Source: Zobellella denitrificans
Lineage (GTDB): Bacteria > Pseudomonadota > Gammaproteobacteria > Enterobacterales > Aeromonadaceae
NCBI RefSeq assembly: GCF_002237365.1
Contig: NZ_NMUO01000008.1
Location: 1 to 64,000, forward strand
Direction of reading: 5' to 3'
Length of the DNA: 64,000 nucleotides
The notes beneath the pieces are model-generated. The model did no database searches, was not told the origin of the DNA, and worked only from the letters and a program-made list of their open reading frames with translations. How positions within the stretch are numbered: position 1 is the stretch's first letter; every line of letters starts with the position of its first letter. Of the stretch, positions 7,488-16,545 are shown in pieces. The position numbers and the translations under genes are program-made.

Positions 7488-10400
7488 ATGAAAGATCATG
7501 CACTGTCGCTGGCGGCTTGCCGGGAGCAGGTTCGGAGTCATTACCTGGCGGATGAAGCCGGGGTGGTCAAGGCCCTGGCGGCCAATGCCCAGGTGTCCGC
7601 CGACGTTCGCGCCCGCATGTCGGCCCGGGCCGCCGAGCTGGTGCGCCAGGTGCGCGCCAGTTCCACCCCGACCATGATGGAAAAGTTCCTGGCCCAGTAC
7701 GGCCTCACCACCAAGGAAGGCGTGGCGCTGATGTGCCTGGCCGAGGCGCTGCTGCGGGTGCCGGACAAGAGCACCATCGACGAGCTGATCGAAGACAAGA
7801 TTTCATCCGGCAACTGGGGCGAGCACCGCGGCCGTTCCAGCTCCTCGCTGATCAACAGCTCTACCTGGGCGCTGCTGGTCACCGGCAAGCTGCTGTCGCC
7901 GGTGGACCGCCAGGGCCTGGCCACCACCTTGCGTGCCATGATCAAGCGCCTGGGCGAGCCGGTGGTGCGCACCGCCGTCGGCCAGGCGATGAAGGAGATG
8001 GGGCGCCAGTTCGTGCTGGGCCGCAACATCGAAGAGGCGCTCAAGCGCGCCAATAAATACGAGGAGCGGGGTTACACCTATTCCTATGACATGCTGGGCG
8101 AGGCTGCCCGTACCGACGCCGACGCCCTGCGTTACCACAAGGCCTACTCCGATGCCATCAAGTCCCTAGCGTCGCACTGCAAGCACCCGGACATCCGCCA
8201 GAACCCGGGCATTTCGGTCAAGCTGTCGGCGCTGCACGCCCGCTACGAGTTCGGCCAGAAAGCACGGGTGATGAACGAGCTGGTGCCCCGCACCCTGGAG
8301 CTGGCCAAACAGGCCAAGGCCGCCAACATGGGCTTCAACATCGACGCGGAGGAAGCGGATCGCCTGGACCTGTCCCTGGACGTGATCGAAGCGGTGCTGT
8401 CCGATCCCGCCCTGGCGGACTGGGACGGCTTCGGCATCGTGGTGCAGGCCTTCGGCAAGCGGGCCGCTCACGTGCTCGACTGGCTGTACGCCCTGGCCGA
8501 CAAGCTCGACCGCCGCATCATGGTGCGGCTGGTGAAAGGCGCCTACTGGGACGCGGAGATCAAGCGCGCCCAGGTGATGGGGCTGGCGGACTTTCCGGTG
8601 TTCACCCGCAAGGTCAACAGCGATCTGTCCTATATCGCCTGCGCCAAGAAGCTGCTGGGCATGACCGACCGCATCTATCCCCAGTTCGCCACCCACAACG
8701 CCCACTCGGTGTCGGCCATCCTCGAGCTGGCCCAGGGCCGCGACTGCTTCGAGTTCCAGCGCTTGCACGGCATGGGCGAGTCCCTGCACGACGCCGTGCT
8801 CACCAAGCAGGGCACCCGCTGCCGCATCTATGCGCCGGTGGGCGCCCACCAGGATCTGCTGGCCTACCTGGTGCGCCGCCTGCTGGAAAACGGCGCCAAC
8901 AGCTCCTTCGTCAACCAGATTGTCGACACCCGCATCCAGCCCGAGGATATCGCCCGGGATCCCTTCGATGCGGTGGCGGCCATGGGCGACCAGGTGTCGA
9001 GCAAGACCATAGCGCGCCCGGCCGATCTCTACGGCGCCAAACGCCGCAACGCCCGGGGCTGGGACATCACCAACCCGGTAGAGGTGGCGGAGATCGAGGC
9101 CGCCCGCGCGCCCTTCAAGACCCGACAGTGGACCGGCGGGCCCGTGATCGCCGGCCCGGTGAGCAGCACCCTGACAGAGGAAGTGCGCAACCCGGCGGTG
9201 CCGTCGGACCTGGTGGGCCATGTCACCCAAGCGTCGAAAGAGGATATCGACACCGCCATCGCCGCCGCCCGCACCGGGTTCGAGCTCTGGTCCGCCCTGC
9301 CGGTGGCCGAGCGCTGCGCGCGCATCCGCCGGGTGGCCGACCTGTTCGAGGAGCACGCCGCCGAGCTGTTCGCCCTGGCCACCCGGGAAGCGGGCAAGAC
9401 CCTGCTGGATGGGGTTGCCGAAATCCGTGAGGCGGTCGACTTCGCCCGCTACTATCCGAATGAAGCCGAGCGCAACCAGGACGTCGGCGCCGGCCGAGGC
9501 GTGATCGCCTGTATCTCGCCCTGGAACTTCCCCCTGGCCATCTTCGCCGGCCAGGTGCTGGCGGGGCTGGCGGCGGGCAACGCCGTCATCGCCAAGCCCG
9601 CCGGCCAGACCGCGCTGATCGCCAGCCGGGCGGTCGAGCTGATGCACGAGGCCGGCATTCCCCGCGAGGCCATCCAGCTGCTGCCCGGCAGCGGCAGCAC
9701 CGTGGGCGCGGCGCTGACCTCGGACCCGCGCATCGACGGCGTCTGCTTTACCGGTTCCACCGCCACCGCCCAGCGCATCAACAAGGTGATGGCCGAGTCC
9801 ATGGCGCCGGACGCGCCCCTGGTGGCGGAAACCGGCGGCCTCAACGCCATGATAGTGGACTCCACCGCGCTGCCGGAGCAGGTGGTGCGCGACGTGCTGG
9901 CCTCTTCCTTCCAGAGCGCCGGCCAGCGCTGCTCCGCCCTGCGCATGCTCTATGTGCAGAAGGACATCGCCGATCACCTGCTGGAGATGCTGTTCGGCGC
10001 CATGGACGAGCTGCGCCTGGGCAACCCCTGGCAGCTCGACACCGACGTGGGCCCGGTGATCGACGAGAACGCCAAGCGCGGCATTGAGGCGCACTGCGAA
10101 AAGTTCGCGCGCCGGGGGCGGGTGCTCAAGCAGCTGCCGGTGCCCGCCGAGGGGCTCTTCGTGGCGCCGACGGTGATCAAGCTCGAGGGCATCCACGAGC
10201 TGGAGGAGGAGATCTTCGGGCCCGTGCTGCACGTGGCTACCTTCGAGGCCCATGAACTCGACCAGGTGGTGGACCAGATCAACGCCCAGGGCTTCGGCCT
10301 GACCTTCGGCCTGCATACCCGGGTCGACAAGCGGGTGGAGCGCATCACCGGCCGCATCAAGGTCGGCAATATCTACGTCAACCGCAACCAGATCGGCGCC

Positions 10401-11102
10401 ATCGTCGGCTCCCAGCCCTTCGGCGGCGAAGGGCTCTCGGGCACCGGTCCCAAGGCGGGCGGTCCCCAGTATGTGCGCCGCTTTATGAAGGTGGACACCG
10501 GGGCGGGCGTGCCGGCGGCGGCGGCCGCGGTAACGGCGGCCCAGGTGCAGGAGGCCATCGGCCGGCTGGACGGCAAGGACTGGGCCCGCGCCCAACACCG
10601 GGCCGAGCGGCTGGCGCCCATCTTCGGCACCGTGCCGGCGGCGCTGGACGCCACGGCGGAAGAGATGCCGGGCCCGACCGGCGAACTCAACCGGCTGCGT
10701 TGCTTTGCCCGCGGCACCCTGCTCTGCCTGGGGCCGGATCTGGCCTCGGCCATGGCCCAGGCCGGCACCGCCCTGTCCCAGGGCAATGCCGTGGTGGTGG
10801 TGGCGCCCGGGGCGAGTACGGCGCTGGCAGGCGCCGCGGCGGCCGGCATTCCGGCCATCGGCCTGGACGGCCTGCTGCAGCCCGCCGCCCTCGAAAGCCT
10901 CAGCGGCTTCGAGGCGGTAGCAAGCCATGCCGACACCGCCACCCTGCGCCAGTACCGGCTGGCCCTGGCGCGCCGCGACGGTGCCCTGCTGCCGCTGATC
11001 ACCGAGCAGGCGCTGCCCGAGCGCTTCGTGATCGAACGCCACCTGTGCGTCGACACCACCGCGGCGGGCGGCAACGCCAGCCTGATCGCCGCCTCGGAGT
11101 AA
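7488..11102 (+). CDS. putA: Bifunctional proline dehydrogenase / glutamate-semialdehyde dehydrogenase PutA
   Basis: A 1204-residue enzyme oxidising proline to glutamate in two steps at the membrane. Roughly residues 1-130 are the helical arm region, 150-470 the FAD-dependent proline dehydrogenase barrel (GFNIDAEEADRLDLSLDV and the C-terminal YAPVGAHQDLLAYLVRRLLENGANSSF region, read in parts), 540-1010 the NAD-dependent aldehyde dehydrogenase with catalytic Cys in SAGQRCSAL and general base Glu in AETGGLN. About 170 further C-terminal residues resemble the ALDH-like tail domain of type-B PutA. It lacks the N-terminal ribbon-helix-helix domain that makes enterobacterial PutA (about 1320 residues) its own repressor, which agrees with a separate Lrp-type regulator next door. 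GAGGAG lies upstream of the ATG. Confidence 0.95.
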   Translation: MKDHALSLAACREQVRSHYLADEAGVVKALAANAQVSADVRARMSARAAELVRQVRASSTPTMMEKFLAQYGLTTKEGVALMCLAEALLRVPDKSTIDELIEDKISSGNWGEHRGRSSSSLINSSTWALLVTGKLLSPVDRQGLATTLRAMIKRLGEPVVRTAVGQAMKEMGRQFVLGRNIEEALKRANKYEERGYTYSYDMLGEAARTDADALRYHKAYSDAIKSLASHCKHPDIRQNPGISVKLSALHARYEFGQKARVMNELVPRTLELAKQAKAANMGFNIDAEEADRLDLSLDVIEAVLSDPALADWDGFGIVVQAFGKRAAHVLDWLYALADKLDRRIMVRLVKGAYWDAEIKRAQVMGLADFPVFTRKVNSDLSYIACAKKLLGMTDRIYPQFATHNAHSVSAILELAQGRDCFEFQRLHGMGESLHDAVLTKQGTRCRIYAPVGAHQDLLAYLVRRLLENGANSSFVNQIVDTRIQPEDIARDPFDAVAAMGDQVSSKTIARPADLYGAKRRNARGWDITNPVEVAEIEAARAPFKTRQWTGGPVIAGPVSSTLTEEVRNPAVPSDLVGHVTQASKEDIDTAIAAARTGFELWSALPVAERCARIRRVADLFEEHAAELFALATREAGKTLLDGVAEIREAVDFARYYPNEAERNQDVGAGRGVIACISPWNFPLAIFAGQVLAGLAAGNAVIAKPAGQTALIASRAVELMHEAGIPREAIQLLPGSGSTVGAALTSDPRIDGVCFTGSTATAQRINKVMAESMAPDAPLVAETGGLNAMIVDSTALPEQVVRDVLASSFQSAGQRCSALRMLYVQKDIADHLLEMLFGAMDELRLGNPWQLDTDVGPVIDENAKRGIEAHCEKFARRGRVLKQLPVPAEGLFVAPTVIKLEGIHELEEEIFGPVLHVATFEAHELDQVVDQINAQGFGLTFGLHTRVDKRVERITGRIKVGNIYVNRNQIGAIVGSQPFGGEGLSGTGPKAGGPQYVRRFMKVDTGAGVPAAAAAVTAAQVQEAIGRLDGKDWARAQHRAERLAPIFGTVPAALDATAEEMPGPTGELNRLRCFARGTLLCLGPDLASAMAQAGTALSQGNAVVVVAPGASTALAGAAAAGIPAIGLDGLLQPAALESLSGFEAVASHADTATLRQYRLALARRDGALLPLITEQALPERFVIERHLCVDTTAAGGNASLIAASE

Positions 11103-11123
11103 GCCCCGGAGGGAACCGTGCAA

Positions 11124-11149
11124 CGCATGCCGCCAAGGCGGCATGCGTC
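11124..11149. repeat. 26-bp palindrome after putA
   Basis: ACGCATGCCGCC and GGCGGCATGCGT flank AA, giving a near-perfect palindrome 22 bp after the putA stop and before its terminator. It could form a second hairpin stabilising the 3' end of the transcript. No T tract follows. Confidence 0.6.
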
Positions 11150-11177
11150 CGCCGGCGCCCCAGTAAGCCGCATGCTG

Positions 11178-11211
11178 ACCGCCTTTCCCGCCGGGAAAGG
11201 CGGTTTTTTTA
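11178..11211 (+). terminator. Rho-independent terminator of putA
   Basis: Stem CCGCCTTTCCC/GGGAAAGGCGG with a short loop, followed by seven T residues. Confidence 0.92.
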
Positions 11212-11369
11212 TGTTTCCGGCTCCCCATCGCTGCAGGCTTGCGCCACGTGAACGGGCGCCTACGGGTAAGGCATGGCGCTGCTTGATTTTTGAACTTTCT
11301 TGGTGCTCTGGGGCCAGGACAGAGGCCCTGTTACTACCAATCCTGCTATTGATATCGAAAAAGATTATT

Positions 11370-11402
11370 TATGAATATATGAATTGGATTTTATATTTCA
11401 TA
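11370..11402. promoter_or_regulatory. AT-rich dyad before the cysB-like gene
   Basis: TATGAATATA at 11370-11379 and TATATTTCATA at 11392-11402 form an imperfect inverted repeat about 30 bp before the start codon. CysB-family regulators bind AT-rich sites and repress their own genes, so this is a candidate autoregulatory site. Confidence 0.3.
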
Positions 11403-11434
11403 AAGGAATAAGAAATCAGAGGCCAGGCAGGATC

Positions 11435-12379
11435 ATGAACCTACAGCAGTTACGGATAGTACGGGAAACGGCGCGGCGGCAGTTCAACCTGACGGCGGTG
11501 TCGACGGCCCTGTTCACTTCCCAGTCCGGGGTCAGCAAGCACCTGCGGGATCTGGAGGAGGAGCTGGGCGTGACCCTGTTCGAACGGCGGGGCAAGCGGC
11601 TGCTGGGGTTGACCGAGCCGGGCGAGCTGGTGCTGGGCTCGGTGGAGCGGATCCTGGCCGAGCTCGACAACATGCGTCAGGCGGCCCAGCAGTTCGTGCA
11701 CAGCGACAGCGGCAGCCTGCGCATCGCCACCACCCACACCCAGGCCCGCTACGCGCTGCCGGCGGTGCTCAAGCAGTTCCAGCAAAAATTCCCCAAGGTG
11801 CGGCTGGCGCTGCACCAGTGCGGGCCCGACGAAATCGCGGAGCTGCTCAAGGCCGGCGAGGTGGACGTGGGCATCGCCACCGAGGGCCTGCTGGCCAACC
11901 AGCGGCACTTCGCCTGCTTTCCCTATTACCGCTGGCATCACAGCGTGGTGGTGCCCGAGGCGCACCCCCTGGCCCGCCTGCCGCAGGTTTCGCTGGCCGA
12001 TATCGCCGCCTATCCGGTGATCACCTACCACGAGGGCTACACCGGTCGGAACAACATCGACGAGGCGTTCCGGACGGCGGGCATCCAGCTCGACATCGCC
12101 ATGTCGGCCCTGGATGCGGACGTGATAAAGACCTATGTGGAGCTGGACTTGGGCATCGGCATCATGGCGTCCATGGCCTTCGACGAGCGGCGGGATCAGG
12201 GGCTGCGGTTGCTCGACTGCCGCCAGCTGTTCCCCACCAACACCACCTACCTGGGGGTGCGGCGGGGCTCCTTTCTGCGCGGCTATGTCTACGACTTCCT
12301 CAGCCTGTGCAGCCCCGGGCTGACCCGGGAAGCGGCCGACGAGGCCATGTTCGGCGTCGAGGAGGCCGAGCCGGTGTGA
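11435..12379 (+). CDS. cysB: CysB-like LysR family regulator of sulfur assimilation
   Basis: A 314-residue LysR-type regulator whose opening MNLQQLRIVRETA and LFTSQSGVSKHLRDLE closely follow CysB/Cbl. The helix-turn-helix covers about residues 2-60; the effector domain contains TTHTQARYALP near residue 100, the strand whose threonines bind sulfate or acetylserine in CysB. CysB activates cysteine biosynthesis and sulfate uptake genes under sulfur limitation with N-acetylserine as inducer. It is convergent with the sulfate ABC transporter operon, which supports the role. The start at 11435 matches the family's usual N-terminus; an upstream in-frame ATG adds 17 unrelated residues. It could be a Cbl-like paralogue rather than the main CysB. 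Confidence 0.8.
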   Translation: MNLQQLRIVRETARRQFNLTAVSTALFTSQSGVSKHLRDLEEELGVTLFERRGKRLLGLTEPGELVLGSVERILAELDNMRQAAQQFVHSDSGSLRIATTHTQARYALPAVLKQFQQKFPKVRLALHQCGPDEIAELLKAGEVDVGIATEGLLANQRHFACFPYYRWHHSVVVPEAHPLARLPQVSLADIAAYPVITYHEGYTGRNNIDEAFRTAGIQLDIAMSALDADVIKTYVELDLGIGIMASMAFDERRDQGLRLLDCRQLFPTNTTYLGVRRGSFLRGYVYDFLSLCSPGLTREAADEAMFGVEEAEPV

Positions 12380-12418
12380 GGTGCGGGCATGGCATCCATG
12401 CCCGGGGAATAACAGACC

Positions 12419-12457
12419 AAGGGGGGAGGCCGCGGCCTCCCCCCTTGCTTGAGCTTT
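12419..12457. terminator. Bidirectional terminator between cysB and cysA
   Basis: A perfect 28-bp palindrome, AAGGGGGGAGGCCG mirrored by CGGCCTCCCCCCTT, lies between the convergent cysB and cysA stops and is followed on the plus strand by a T-rich stretch ending in TTTTTT. A weaker hairpin, CGGGCATGG/CCATGCCCG, precedes it at 12384-12404. Confidence 0.85.
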
Positions 12458-12466
12458 TTTGAGGAT

Positions 12467-13534
12467 TCAGGCGCTGTGCTGGTTGAGGAACACTCGGCTT
12501 TGCAGCGGGCGCAACCAGGCATCGTCGCCGGCGAGCAGTCCCAGGGTGCGGAAGTGGGTCTTGGGCAGCTCGGCCTGGATCAGCCCCTTGGCGTCGTCCG
12601 CCCTGAGCTCCAGCCGGACGGTGGGGCCGACCACGGTCAGGCTCTCGAGCACCGCGTGCAGGGCGTCCGGCGCCGGGCCGGCCAGTACCTCTATCTCGTG
12701 GGGGCGAACGTAGGCCAGGCCGGCCTCGTTTTCCACTTCCTTCAGCTCCGGTACCGGCAAGCGCAGCCCGCCGATGGTGGCGGCGCCCTGGCCCACCCGG
12801 GCGTGGAACAGGTTGACGTTGCCGAGGAACTGGTACACGAAGGGATTGGCCGGGTGATCGTACACCTCTTCCGGCGAGCCTTCCTGCTCGACCCGGCCCT
12901 GGTTCATCACCACCACCCGGTCGGACACCTCCAGTGCCTCTTCCTGATCATGGGTCACGAACACGCTGGTGACGTGAATTTCGTCGTGCAGCCGGCGCAG
13001 CCAGCGGCGCAACTCGGCCCTGACCTTGGCGTCGAGGGCGCCGAAGGGCTCGTCCAGCAGCAGCACCTTGGGCTCCACCGCCAGGGCGCGGGCCAGGGCG
13101 ATGCGCTGGCGCTGGCCGCCGGACAGCTGGGACGGATAACGATCGGCGGTCCAGTCCAGCTGCACCAGCTCCAGCAGGCTCATCACCTTCTTGCGGATGG
13201 CGGCCTTGTCCGGACGCAGCCGGCGCGGGCGCACGGTCAGGCCGTATGCCACGTTTTCGAATACCGTCATGTGCTTGAACAGGGCGTAGTGCTGGAACAC
13301 GAAGCCCACCCCCCGGTGGCTGACGTGCAGATCGGTGGCGTCTTCCCCGTAGAAGGAGATGCGGCCGGAGTCCGGCTGCTCCAGGCCGGCAATCATGCGC
13401 AGCAGGGTGGTCTTGCCCGAGCCGGAGGGGCCGAGCAGGGCGGTGAGCTGCCCGTCCGGCAGGGTCAGGTTGATGTTGTCTACCGCGACAAAGTCGCCGA
13501 AACGCTTGTTCAGGTTCTCAATCTTGATGCTCAT
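12467..13534 (-). CDS. cysA: Sulfate/thiosulfate ABC transporter ATP-binding protein
   Basis: A 355-residue ABC ATPase. Walker A is GPSGSGKTT near residue 35, the signature [15 protein letters not shown] near residue 135, Walker [14 protein letters not shown] near residue 155, and the H-loop VTHDQEEAL near residue 190. After residue 240 comes the beta-rich regulatory TOBE domain typical of CysA. It energises sulfate and thiosulfate import with CysT and CysW. It is the last gene of a four-gene operon reading Sbp-CysT-CysW-CysA, three bases after cysW. Confidence 0.95.
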   Translation of the reverse strand: MSIKIENLNKRFGDFVAVDNINLTLPDGQLTALLGPSGSGKTTLLRMIAGLEQPDSGRISFYGEDATDLHVSHRGVGFVFQHYALFKHMTVFENVAYGLTVRPRRLRPDKAAIRKKVMSLLELVQLDWTADRYPSQLSGGQRQRIALARALAVEPKVLLLDEPFGALDAKVRAELRRWLRRLHDEIHVTSVFVTHDQEEALEVSDRVVVMNQGRVEQEGSPEEVYDHPANPFVYQFLGNVNLFHARVGQGAATIGGLRLPVPELKEVENEAGLAYVRPHEIEVLAGPAPDALHAVLESLTVVGPTVRLELRADDAKGLIQAELPKTHFRTLGLLAGDDAWLRPLQSRVFLNQHSA

Positions 13535-13537
13535 GGG

Positions 13538-14419
13538 TCAACTCGCAGAATGCTGGTGGTTACGCTGTTCGAGCCACTCCACCCCGGACTTGAGGGCGAT
13601 GGTGACCAGGGCCAGGCCGGTGAGGATGGAGGACACCGCGAAGGCGGCGGTGAACATGTACTCGTTGTAGAGCACCTCGATATGCAGGGGCATGGTGTTG
13701 GTTTCGCCCCGGATCCGCCCGGAAACGATGGCCACGGCCCCGAATTCGCCCATGGCGCGGGCGTTGCAGAGGATGATGCCGTAGATGAGGCCCCACTTGA
13801 TGTTGGGCAGGGTCACGTACCAGAAGGTCTTGAGGCCGCTGGCGCCCAGGGTGAGGGAGGCTTCTTCCTCCTGCTTGCCTTGTTGCTGCATCAGCGGGAT
13901 CAGCTCGCGCGCCACGAAGGGCAGGGTGCCGAAGGTGATCACCAGCACGATGCCGGGCACGGCGAAGATGATGCGCAGCTCATGGGCGCTGAGCCAGTCA
14001 CCCAGCCAGCCCTGGGAGCCGAACAGGATCACGAAAATCAGCCCCACCACCACCGGCGAGATGGCGAAGGGCATGTCGATAATCGACAGCAATATAGGCT
14101 TGCCGCGAAACTCGAACTTGGCGATGGCCCAGGCGATGGCCACCCCGAAGATGACGTTGGCGGGCACCACCAACAGCACCACCAGCAGGGTGAGGCGGAT
14201 GGCGGCGGCGGCGTCGGGTTCGGTCACGGCGGCGAGCCAGACCGACAGCCCCTGCTCGAAGGCGCCGTACAGCACCACCAGCAGCGGCAGCACCAGGAAC
14301 AGCGCCAGAAAGGTCAGGGCGATGCCGGTGAGGGTGCGCCTTACCCAGGCGGGCTCTTCGGTGGCCCGCTGCCAGTCGCTGCCGGTGGCGAGCGGGGCGG
14401 AGTGGGTTAGTGTGGTCAT
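13538..14419 (-). CDS. cysW: Sulfate ABC transporter permease CysW
   Basis: A 293-residue inner-membrane permease with six predicted membrane helices and the EAA loop contacting CysA (EASLTLGASGLKTFWYVTLPNI around residue 195, read in parts). The sequence NARAMGEFGAVAIVSGRI is characteristic of the CysW branch. It pairs with CysT to form the sulfate channel and lies between cysT and cysA in the operon. Confidence 0.93.
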   Translation of the reverse strand: MTTLTHSAPLATGSDWQRATEEPAWVRRTLTGIALTFLALFLVLPLLVVLYGAFEQGLSVWLAAVTEPDAAAAIRLTLLVVLLVVPANVIFGVAIAWAIAKFEFRGKPILLSIIDMPFAISPVVVGLIFVILFGSQGWLGDWLSAHELRIIFAVPGIVLVITFGTLPFVARELIPLMQQQGKQEEEASLTLGASGLKTFWYVTLPNIKWGLIYGIILCNARAMGEFGAVAIVSGRIRGETNTMPLHIEVLYNEYMFTAAFAVSSILTGLALVTIALKSGVEWLEQRNHQHSAS

Positions 14420-14437
14420 GGTATGGTCTCCGACACA

Positions 14438-15274
14438 TCAGTGGGCAAAGCGGCGGCTGGACCACCACTGCAGGAAATTGATCACCAGCAGCATCACGAA
14501 GGCGGCCAGCAGCATCACGGTGCCGATGGCGGCGGCGCCGTTATAGTCGTACTGCTCGGCCTTGGCCACGATCAGCAGCGGGGTGATCTCGGTCTTGTAG
14601 GGCAGGTTGCCCGAGATAAACACCACCGAGCCGTATTCGCCGATGGCCCGGGCGAAGGCCAGGGCAAAGCCGGTGAGCAGGGCCGGCAGCAGCGCGGGCA
14701 GTATTACCCGGCGCACCGTGGTCAGCCGGCCGGCGCCCAGGCTGGCGGAGGCTTCCTCCAGTTCGGCTTCCAGATCCTCCAGCACCGGCTGCACGGTGCG
14801 CACCACGAAGGGCAGGCCGATGTAGGTCAGGGCCAGTACCACGCCAATCTGGGTATAGGCGATGCGGATGCCGAAGGCGTGGAAATACTGGCCCACCCAG
14901 CCGGTGCTGGCGTACAGGGTGACCAGGGCGATGCCGGCCACGGCGGTGGGCAGGGCGAAGGGCAGGTCGATAAGCCCGTCCACCAGCCGCTTGCCGGGAA
15001 AGGAATAACGTACCAGCACCCAGGCCACCAGGGCGCCGAACACCAGGTTGATGGCGGCGCCGATAAAGGCGGCCGAGAACGACAGCTTATAGGAGGCCAC
15101 CACCTGGGGATGGCTGATGGCGCGCCAGAACTCCTCCCAGCTCATCAGACTGGTATAGAGCAGCAGGCTGCCGACCGGGATCAGGAAAATAAAGGTCAGG
15201 TACAACAGCGAAAATCCCAGGGTCAGACCGAAGCCCGGGATTACGCTGCGACGCCTGGCGGAGGAAAACATCAT
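14438..15274 (-). CDS. cysT: Sulfate ABC transporter permease CysT (CysU)
   Basis: A 278-residue inner-membrane permease with six predicted helices. The EAA loop is seen as LEEASASLGAGRLTTVRRV near residue 175, and ARAIGEYGSVVFISGN near residue 215 is characteristic of CysT/CysU. It forms the sulfate translocation pore with CysW; only 18 bp separate it from cysW, and it follows the binding-protein gene by about 50 bp. Confidence 0.93.
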   Translation of the reverse strand: MMFSSARRRSVIPGFGLTLGFSLLYLTFIFLIPVGSLLLYTSLMSWEEFWRAISHPQVVASYKLSFSAAFIGAAINLVFGALVAWVLVRYSFPGKRLVDGLIDLPFALPTAVAGIALVTLYASTGWVGQYFHAFGIRIAYTQIGVVLALTYIGLPFVVRTVQPVLEDLEAELEEASASLGAGRLTTVRRVILPALLPALLTGFALAFARAIGEYGSVVFISGNLPYKTEITPLLIVAKAEQYDYNGAAAIGTVMLLAAFVMLLVINFLQWWSSRRFAH

Positions 15275-15322
15275 ACTGCACTCCTTGAGCGGGGCCCGAG
15301 GGCCCCTGAGTTCTGTTAACGG

Positions 15323-16351
15323 TTAACGCTTGGCGATGCTTTCGAGAATAGCGTCGAACTTGCCACCGTCGTTGAAGTGGGTGTCCTGGGCCTGCTGCCA
15401 GCCACCGAACACGTCATCGATGCTGAACAGTTTTACATCGGGAAACTGCTCGGCGAACTCGGCGGCGATGTCGGGGTTGGACGGGCGATAGTAGTGTTTG
15501 CCGGCCAGGCGCTGGGCATCATCGGTATAAAGCCCTTCCAGGTAGGCCTGGGCAATGGCGCGGGTGCCCTTGCGGTCGACATTCTTGTCCACCACCGTGA
15601 CCGGCGGCTCGGCCAGGATGCTGATCGAGGGCACCACGATTTCGAACTCGCCCTTGCCAAGCTGCTCGACCGACAGGAAAGCCTCGTTCTCCCAGGCGAT
15701 GAACACATCCCCCAAGCCACGCTGCACAAAGGTGTTGGTGGCGGCGCGTGCGCCGGGGTCCAGCACCGGCACGTTCTTGAACAGTTTTTCCACGAACTCG
15801 TAGGCTTTTTGCTCGTCACCGCCATCTTGCTTGAGGGCGTAACCCCAGGCGGCCAGGTAGTTCCAGCGGGCACCGCCGGAGGTTTTGGGGTTGGGGGTGA
15901 TCACTTCCACGTCGTCGCGGATCAGGTCATCCCAGTCCAAAATGTTCTTGGGATTCCCCTTGCGCACCAGCAGCACTATGGTGGAGGTGTAGGGCGAGCT
16001 GTTGTTGGCCAGCCTGGACTGCCAGTTTTCCGGGATCAGCTCGCCGTGCTGGCGCAGGGCGTCCACGTCGTAGGCCAGGGCCAGGGTAACCACGTCCGCC
16101 TCCAGGCCATCGATCACCGAGCGGGCCTGGGAGCCGGAGCCACCGTGGGACTGGCGAACAGTCACCTTCTGGTCGTGTTCGGCCTGCCACCGGTCGCTGA
16201 ACCACTGGTTATATTCCCGGTACAGCTCCCGAGTGGGATCGTAGGACACGTTGAGCAGGGTCACCGGACTGGCGGCCAGGCTGGCGAAGGCGGTGGCGGA
16301 AAGCAGGCCGGCGGCGGCCAGTTGTTTGAAGGTACGATTGAGTTTGGACAT
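15323..16351 (-). CDS. sbp: Periplasmic sulfate-binding protein
   Basis: A 342-residue exported protein of the Sbp/CysP family. Residues 1-26 form a signal peptide ending ASLAASP. The mature start VTLLNVSYDPTRELYREYN is the family's conserved opening, followed by QSHGGSGSQARSVIDGLEADVVTLA, whose serines and glycine-rich turn bind the tetrahedral oxyanion, and NPKTSGGARWNYLAAWGYAL. It delivers sulfate (and possibly thiosulfate) to CysTWA. It is first in the operon; an AGGAG site precedes the start and an AT-rich region upstream (about 16420-16470) is a likely CysB target. Sbp and CysP cannot be told apart from this alone. Confidence 0.92.
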   Translation of the reverse strand: MSKLNRTFKQLAAAGLLSATAFASLAASPVTLLNVSYDPTRELYREYNQWFSDRWQAEHDQKVTVRQSHGGSGSQARSVIDGLEADVVTLALAYDVDALRQHGELIPENWQSRLANNSSPYTSTIVLLVRKGNPKNILDWDDLIRDDVEVITPNPKTSGGARWNYLAAWGYALKQDGGDEQKAYEFVEKLFKNVPVLDPGARAATNTFVQRGLGDVFIAWENEAFLSVEQLGKGEFEIVVPSISILAEPPVTVVDKNVDRKGTRAIAQAYLEGLYTDDAQRLAGKHYYRPSNPDIAAEFAEQFPDVKLFSIDDVFGGWQQAQDTHFNDGGKFDAILESIAKR

Positions 16352-16502
16352 CCTTTTGTCTCCTGAGTCGATGATGGTATCGGTGTCTGGGAAGGATGTT
16401 AGGGCAGGGGTTAACCTTTAAAAACGAAATAAAAAATAAATTCTTATCTGAAAAATGAATAAAGAAGACGGTCGGCAGATAAGGCGGAACAGCGGTGCGC
16501 GT

Positions 16503-16536
16503 ATAGCCCAAAGCTCGGTCAGGAGCTCTGGGCTAT
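16503..16536. terminator. Hairpin at the end of the chromate operon
   Basis: A 14-bp stem with one mismatch (ATAGCCCAAAGCTC against GAGCTCTGGGCTAT) and a 6-base loop lies just after the chrA stop codon on the minus strand. No clear T tract follows, so its termination strength is uncertain. Confidence 0.5.
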
Positions 16537-16545
16537 GTGCAAAGA

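Noticed and set aside
8166-11228. Minus-strand open frame of about 1020 codons opposite putA
   Set aside because: Low-complexity, composition-driven sequence with no recognisable motif; putA on the other strand is unambiguous.
12449-14410. Plus-strand open frame of about 650 codons across cysA and cysW
   Set aside because: It lies opposite two well-supported transporter genes and spans their boundary; no domain is seen.
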